NCBI GenBank assembly: GCA_964546815.1
Contig: CAZJLR010000024.1
Span: 1-64,000 of the forward strand
DNA length: 64,000 nucleotides
Reading direction: 5' to 3'
Origin: JAIEPM01 sp964546815
GTDB lineage: Bacteria > Cyanobacteriota > Vampirovibrionia > Obscuribacterales > Obscuribacteraceae
Shown: one piece after another, positions 61,078 through 64,000 of the stretch
Position numbering within the stretch: position 1 is the stretch's first letter
How the letters are laid out: every line of letters starts with the position of its first letter
Notes under the pieces: model-generated
What the model was told of the DNA's origin: nothing
The model's input: the letters and a program-made list of their open reading frames with translations, nothing else
Database searches by the model: none
Program-made: the position numbers and the translations under genes

Positions 61078-61271
61078 CCTGTTTACTTAGCCTGGAATGT
61101 GCTTTTGCAGCGCAATTCAGTCTAAGCCCGAACCCCGACCGAGTTGCCGCGGTTGATCCTAACATAGTCGACAATTTGCCCCGTGACCAACGCGTGACCA
61201 GAGTTCACTTTTGTAAGTCTTGCCTTGACAAAGTTGCCAGATAATTCAATAGCGCAGATAGCTGTGTAGGG

Positions 61272-61655
61272 CTATTTTTTATTTCTACTGTATGGCGCAA
61301 AGAGGCTATAGATTCCATAAGCTGCGACTACTGGCGCGTCTATAAATGCTTGAGCGCCATCCTTGACGAGATCTTTATCCTGTTCTGTGCGTTCTTTGTC
61401 GCAAAGTCCCATGGCTCTGCCTGCGGCATGGATAGGAAGCGCTGCTGCGCCGATTGTTATTTCCAAAGTCCCGGCCGCTATTGTAAGCCCGGCTACCAGC
61501 TCTGCTGATGCAGCTGCCTCCAGTCGGCCTGCACCATAACCACGCAATTCTCGAACATTTTGTGCGCTCTCGCTCCATGCGTCGTGGATGCATTCGGACA
61601 GCCACGATTGTGGCTTTGCTGTTGCCGTACTCTGCGATTCGAGTCTTGTTTCCAT
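61272..61655 (-). CDS. Small hypothetical protein with hydrophobic middle
   Basis: 127 residues from ATG 61655, AGGAG ten bases upstream. Polar N-terminus with W-L-S-E-C-I-H-D-A-W, then an Ala/Gly-rich hydrophobic stretch at about 48-80 (A-E-L-V-A-G-L-T-I-A-A-G-T) that could be one or two membrane helices, and a charged end with a Tyr/Phe patch. Same strand as the efflux operon, 194 bp upstream of it. Family not recognised. Confidence 0.65.
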   Translation of the reverse strand: METRLESQSTATAKPQSWLSECIHDAWSESAQNVRELRGYGAGRLEAAASAELVAGLTIAAGTLEITIGAAALPIHAAGRAMGLCDKERTEQDKDLVKDGAQAFIDAPVVAAYGIYSLFAPYSRNKK

Positions 61656-61845
61656 ATAGCTTCAACTCCTGCATAGCAAGTATTTAAGGAACACCCTGAG
61701 TTGAAGTCGCCGGGGAATAATTTGTTTTTATCCTGGAATGAGTATTTTTTGACAAGTTCAAGTTTCAAAAAGCAAGCAAAAGTCAAGCCAAATTCCAGCA
61801 GCCTCGGGTCAAGCTTCTCTATCTACGGGCAGTCTAAGTTTCGGT

Positions 61846-61888
61846 CGTTTAATCACCTTTATAAACTTACCGGCAACTAGATTAAACG
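61846..61888. repeat. 9-bp inverted repeat, possible operator
   Basis: CGTTTAATC and GATTAAACG are perfect inverted copies with 25 bases between. It lies just downstream of the ribbon-helix-helix-like gene and upstream of the 61272-61655 gene. No T-run, so not an ordinary terminator. Confidence 0.35.
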
Positions 61889-61901
61889 ATTGTTTTGGGT
61901 G

Positions 61902-62231
61902 CTATGTCTGGGTTTCTTTCGTCTCGTGCTCCAATCGCTCTAGCAGCCACATTCTGGCTAGTGTGGAAGGAGGGATATGTTTTTTCTTGGCATATTGAGT
62001 AAACATTTTTAGTTGTTCGGCGGGGAGAGCCAAATTTAGCTGTGAGCGGCTTGGTTTAATCTCTAGTCGCGGGTTGCGGTCTGTTTTCTCATCTTGTACC
62101 CACTGATATTTCGAGAAATATTGGTCGATTTGCCGAGCAGAAGCGTTTGGTCCAGGAGGAGGCGGAATGGATGGGGGAGCGGATGCTCCGGTTTGCAAAA
62201 CCTTCTTTTTCTTGCTTCGCCTGCCGAACAT
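61902..62231 (-). CDS. Small ribbon-helix-helix-like protein
   Basis: 109 residues. A basic start (F-G-R-R-S-K-K-K-K), a Pro-rich linker, and a C-terminal 45-residue region S-Q-L-N-L-A-L-P-A-E-Q-L followed by I-P-P-S-T-L-A-R-M-W-L-L-E-R-L. The strand then two helices pattern is that of RHH/CopG-type DNA-binding proteins. Such proteins repress promoters of toxin-antitoxin or plasmid genes. No toxin gene is beside it. The divergent VirB4-like gene starts about 170 bp away, which makes it a possible control target. Confidence 0.65.
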   Translation of the reverse strand: MFGRRSKKKKVLQTGASAPPSIPPPPGPNASARQIDQYFSKYQWVQDEKTDRNPRLEIKPSRSQLNLALPAEQLKMFTQYAKKKHIPPSTLARMWLLERLEHETKETQT

Positions 62232-62342
62232 GTTTCTTTCTCGCTTTGTTGTTATTGGAAATCATTTTTTGTCTTTCTAGCATTTTATAGCATTGCTAGA
62301 AACCCCGCAAGTATCGATAGAGTAAGCTATTAGCGCGTCTTC

Positions 62343-62371
62343 TTGACAGGGGTTTTGATAGTACTTAGACT
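62343..62371 (+). promoter_or_regulatory. Sigma-70-like promoter for the VirB4-like gene
   Basis: A perfect TTGACA is followed after 17 bases by TAGACT, with the ATG about 28 bases further on. Lies in the gap shared with the divergent ribbon-helix-helix-like gene. Confidence 0.55.
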
Positions 62372-62399
62372 GATGATCTTGATTGCAAGGAGTTGCAAA

Positions 62400-64000
62400 A
62401 TGTCTATATTTCACCAGGTCGTCTTGCAGGGCGACTCAATTTCGATTGTGCGAAAGCGTGATTTCTCGCCCGGAGTTATTAATCTCGAAAAACTTGCCGA
62501 AATCAGGGAGATCAAGGAAGAAGCAGATGGCGAAGCTGTCATTGTATTGCAAGATGGAAGCCTACGCAAAATTGTCGAATATGAAGGCTTGAATCCGTTC
62601 ATGTTAAGTGCGCAAGAAAGAGATGATATGGCTGAGTGGTTTGCGCAGCTCAGTATTTCCTGTGACTCTGAACTCCAAATTCTCTGTTTGTACAAAGCAT
62701 TGCAGCCCGAGAAAGTATTAGAATGCGTTAGCCGACATATAAACTCTAAAGAGCAATTTCTGCTTTGGTGGCATGATTACCACGCGAAGTGGTTTACTAG
62801 GGTTTCCGATTTATATTTTCTACCTCAAAGAAAGTTCTATGTAGTAATAGGTGTTGATCCCGAGCCTGTTTTGAAAGAGCAGAAGACTGCAGCCAGACTT
62901 TCTGAGTTATTAAAGCAGCGATTGGAAACACTGCTGCATAGTTTCGCTTCAATTGAAATTGCCGCGCGTGTGTTAAATCGCAGTCAAGTCAGGCATCTTT
63001 TGCAGTCGTGTATTAATCCTTGTGTTGAAGATCTTTCTCGTGTTCAAGAGATTCCGGAATACGAGAGCGCCTCCAGTCTTTGTGTTCCAAGCGGAATGGA
63101 AAATGCGGCAAACCTACAAATTGGCAATAGCTATGTTTCAACACTGGTTCTGTCCATGTTGCCGAAACAGGTTTATGCGGGGTGGACTCTAGGATGCTTG
63201 AGCCTAAATCGGTCTAACTTGCTTTGTCTGCATCTTCGGCCGATCAAAGAGTCGGACAAGCCTACGCGCGTTGGAATGTCTTACTTATTCACACTATGGG
63301 ATACGACTCTTGACGGGCTGGATGCAACTTGTGCAAAAGTTAGGCAGGTCTTTACTGCTGCTGGAGCAATTCTAGACAAAGCTGAGACCTGGCAGTCGGA
63401 AGCTTGGGCTTCTTTTTTGCCATTAGGTCGAAACAGAATTCCAATGAGACAAAATGTAGAAGCCAAAATCGCAGGCACCTGTTATCCGTACGTCGATTCA
63501 AAATTCGGCGCCCAAGATGGATTGTTGCTTGGCTTTAGCTTGGCGGGTCGTGATCCCATTTTATTTGATCCATTTGATGCAAAGCAGAAAAACAGAACTC
63601 TTTTGATTCTTGGAGATGACAAACAAAAATCACGCCTTTTGAATTTGTTGCTAATGCGACTTCTTCCGACAGGCGCAAAAGTGCGCGTGGTCCACGAGTT
63701 AGGTGAAATCCAGCGTATTTGTAATTTACTTGGCCCTGAGCTTTCTCAAAGTAGAGCGCTAAGCGAGGTCAGTGAATTAAGTAAACTCAAAACTGATCTT
63801 TTGCTCGAGGTCTTCAATACCAAGAAGGCGCTGCTTGAGGAAAAATCTAGAATTGAAGCGGCGGTACTTAAACAAATCGCAAATGCCGTGAAAGACTCAA
63901 AATCAAACCAGCGTCTAATTATTGTCGTTAGCGAGATTGTGAGACTTTCGGCAGATAAAAAAGGGCGAAAGGTTTTGGCTGAGTTGATTGAATTAAGCGA
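62400..64000 (+). CDS. VirB4/TraC-like protein with degenerate Walker A, 3' end outside window
   Basis: ATG 62400 with AAGGAG seven bases upstream; open for 533 codons to the window edge. The N-terminal part matches the layout of conjugation ATPases: R-L-E-T-L-L-H-S-F near 185, R-H-L-L-Q-S-C-I-N-P near 210, and M-L-P-K-Q-V-Y-A-G-W-T near 265. Then comes L-L-L-G-F-S-L-A-G-R-D-P-I-L-F-D-P-F before the nucleotide site. Where G-x4-G-K-S/T is expected the protein has G-D-D-K-Q-K-S (405-411), with the second Gly missing. It may therefore not bind ATP in the normal way. Similarity is by pattern, not by search. The part after residue 430 is helical and charged. Confidence 0.65.
   Translation, partial: MSIFHQVVLQGDSISIVRKRDFSPGVINLEKLAEIREIKEEADGEAVIVLQDGSLRKIVEYEGLNPFMLSAQERDDMAEWFAQLSISCDSELQILCLYKALQPEKVLECVSRHINSKEQFLLWWHDYHAKWFTRVSDLYFLPQRKFYVVIGVDPEPVLKEQKTAARLSELLKQRLETLLHSFASIEIAARVLNRSQVRHLLQSCINPCVEDLSRVQEIPEYESASSLCVPSGMENAANLQIGNSYVSTLVLSMLPKQVYAGWTLGCLSLNRSNLLCLHLRPIKESDKPTRVGMSYLFTLWDTTLDGLDATCAKVRQVFTAAGAILDKAETWQSEAWASFLPLGRNRIPMRQNVEAKIAGTCYPYVDSKFGAQDGLLLGFSLAGRDPILFDPFDAKQKNRTLLILGDDKQKSRLLNLLLMRLLPTGAKVRVVHELGEIQRICNLLGPELSQSRALSEVSELSKLKTDLLLEVFNTKKALLEEKSRIEAAVLKQIANAVKDSKSNQRLIIVVSEIVRLSADKKGRKVLAELIELS

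Noticed and set aside
61272..61655. Toxin partner of the ribbon-helix-helix-like gene
   Set aside because: The gap is about 250 bp and the sequence shows no toxin motif.

Overview
The window is a 64 kb chromosomal stretch from a Gram-negative bacterium. The envelope type is shown by three TolC-type outer-membrane proteins, an RND efflux pump, lipoprotein signals and periplasmic signal peptides. Base composition looks to be in the mid-40s percent GC by eye. Hanks-type kinases with TPR-like C-terminal halves, many HPt and receiver domains, a bacteriophytochrome and a CheA with a C-terminal receiver would fit a large-genome relative of the Cyanobacteria such as the Melainabacteria/Obscuribacterales. 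That placement is an inference from gene style only; there is no rRNA here to test it. I see no rRNA, tRNA, insertion sequence or CRISPR array.

Layout. 1-2000: the 3' part of a gene with twelve 45-bp in-frame repeats and a long coiled coil. 2091-11788: PAS-REC-HPt protein, free HPt, membrane Ser/Thr kinase, bacteriophytochrome kinase and a large hybrid kinase. 11911-17864 (minus): chemosensory operon cheW-cheR-cheW-cheA-cheB-response regulator, with two chemoreceptor genes divergent at 18066-20861. 20894-28112: mixed housekeeping genes (TPR protein, MscS channel, MOSC protein, molbindin, hicBA toxin-antitoxin, an ArsC-family gene with an in-frame UGA, a secreted repeat protein, an esterase). 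28243-37686 (plus): a signalling run of HPt, membrane histidine kinase, TPR lipoprotein, response regulator, REC-HPt-REC, envelope protein, diguanylate cyclase and flippase-like membrane protein. 37692-51546: two more Ser/Thr kinases, a GGDEF-EAL protein, an HExxH membrane protein, a dehydrogenase, SMI1/KNR4 and a sulfur-carrier pair (MoaD/ThiS plus MoeB-rhodanese). 51635-61077 (minus): a heavy-metal efflux operon with a CzcA-CzcB fusion and three tandem TolC genes. 61272-64000: small unknown protein, ribbon-helix-helix-like protein and the 5' part of a VirB4/TraC-like gene with a broken Walker A.

How the genes work together: about half of the window is signal transduction. Seven HPt domains, at least ten receiver domains, two GGDEF domains, one EAL domain and three Ser/Thr kinases lie within about 50 kb. 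One HPt and two receivers have lost the phospho-accepting residue. The metal efflux operon is a separate module in which inner-membrane pump and periplasmic adaptor are one polypeptide. The two observations I rate highest are the ArsC-family selenoprotein gene (UGA plus a downstream hairpin, 24106-24486) and the pump-adaptor fusion that keeps an internal Shine-Dalgarno, ATG and lipobox (56656-61077).
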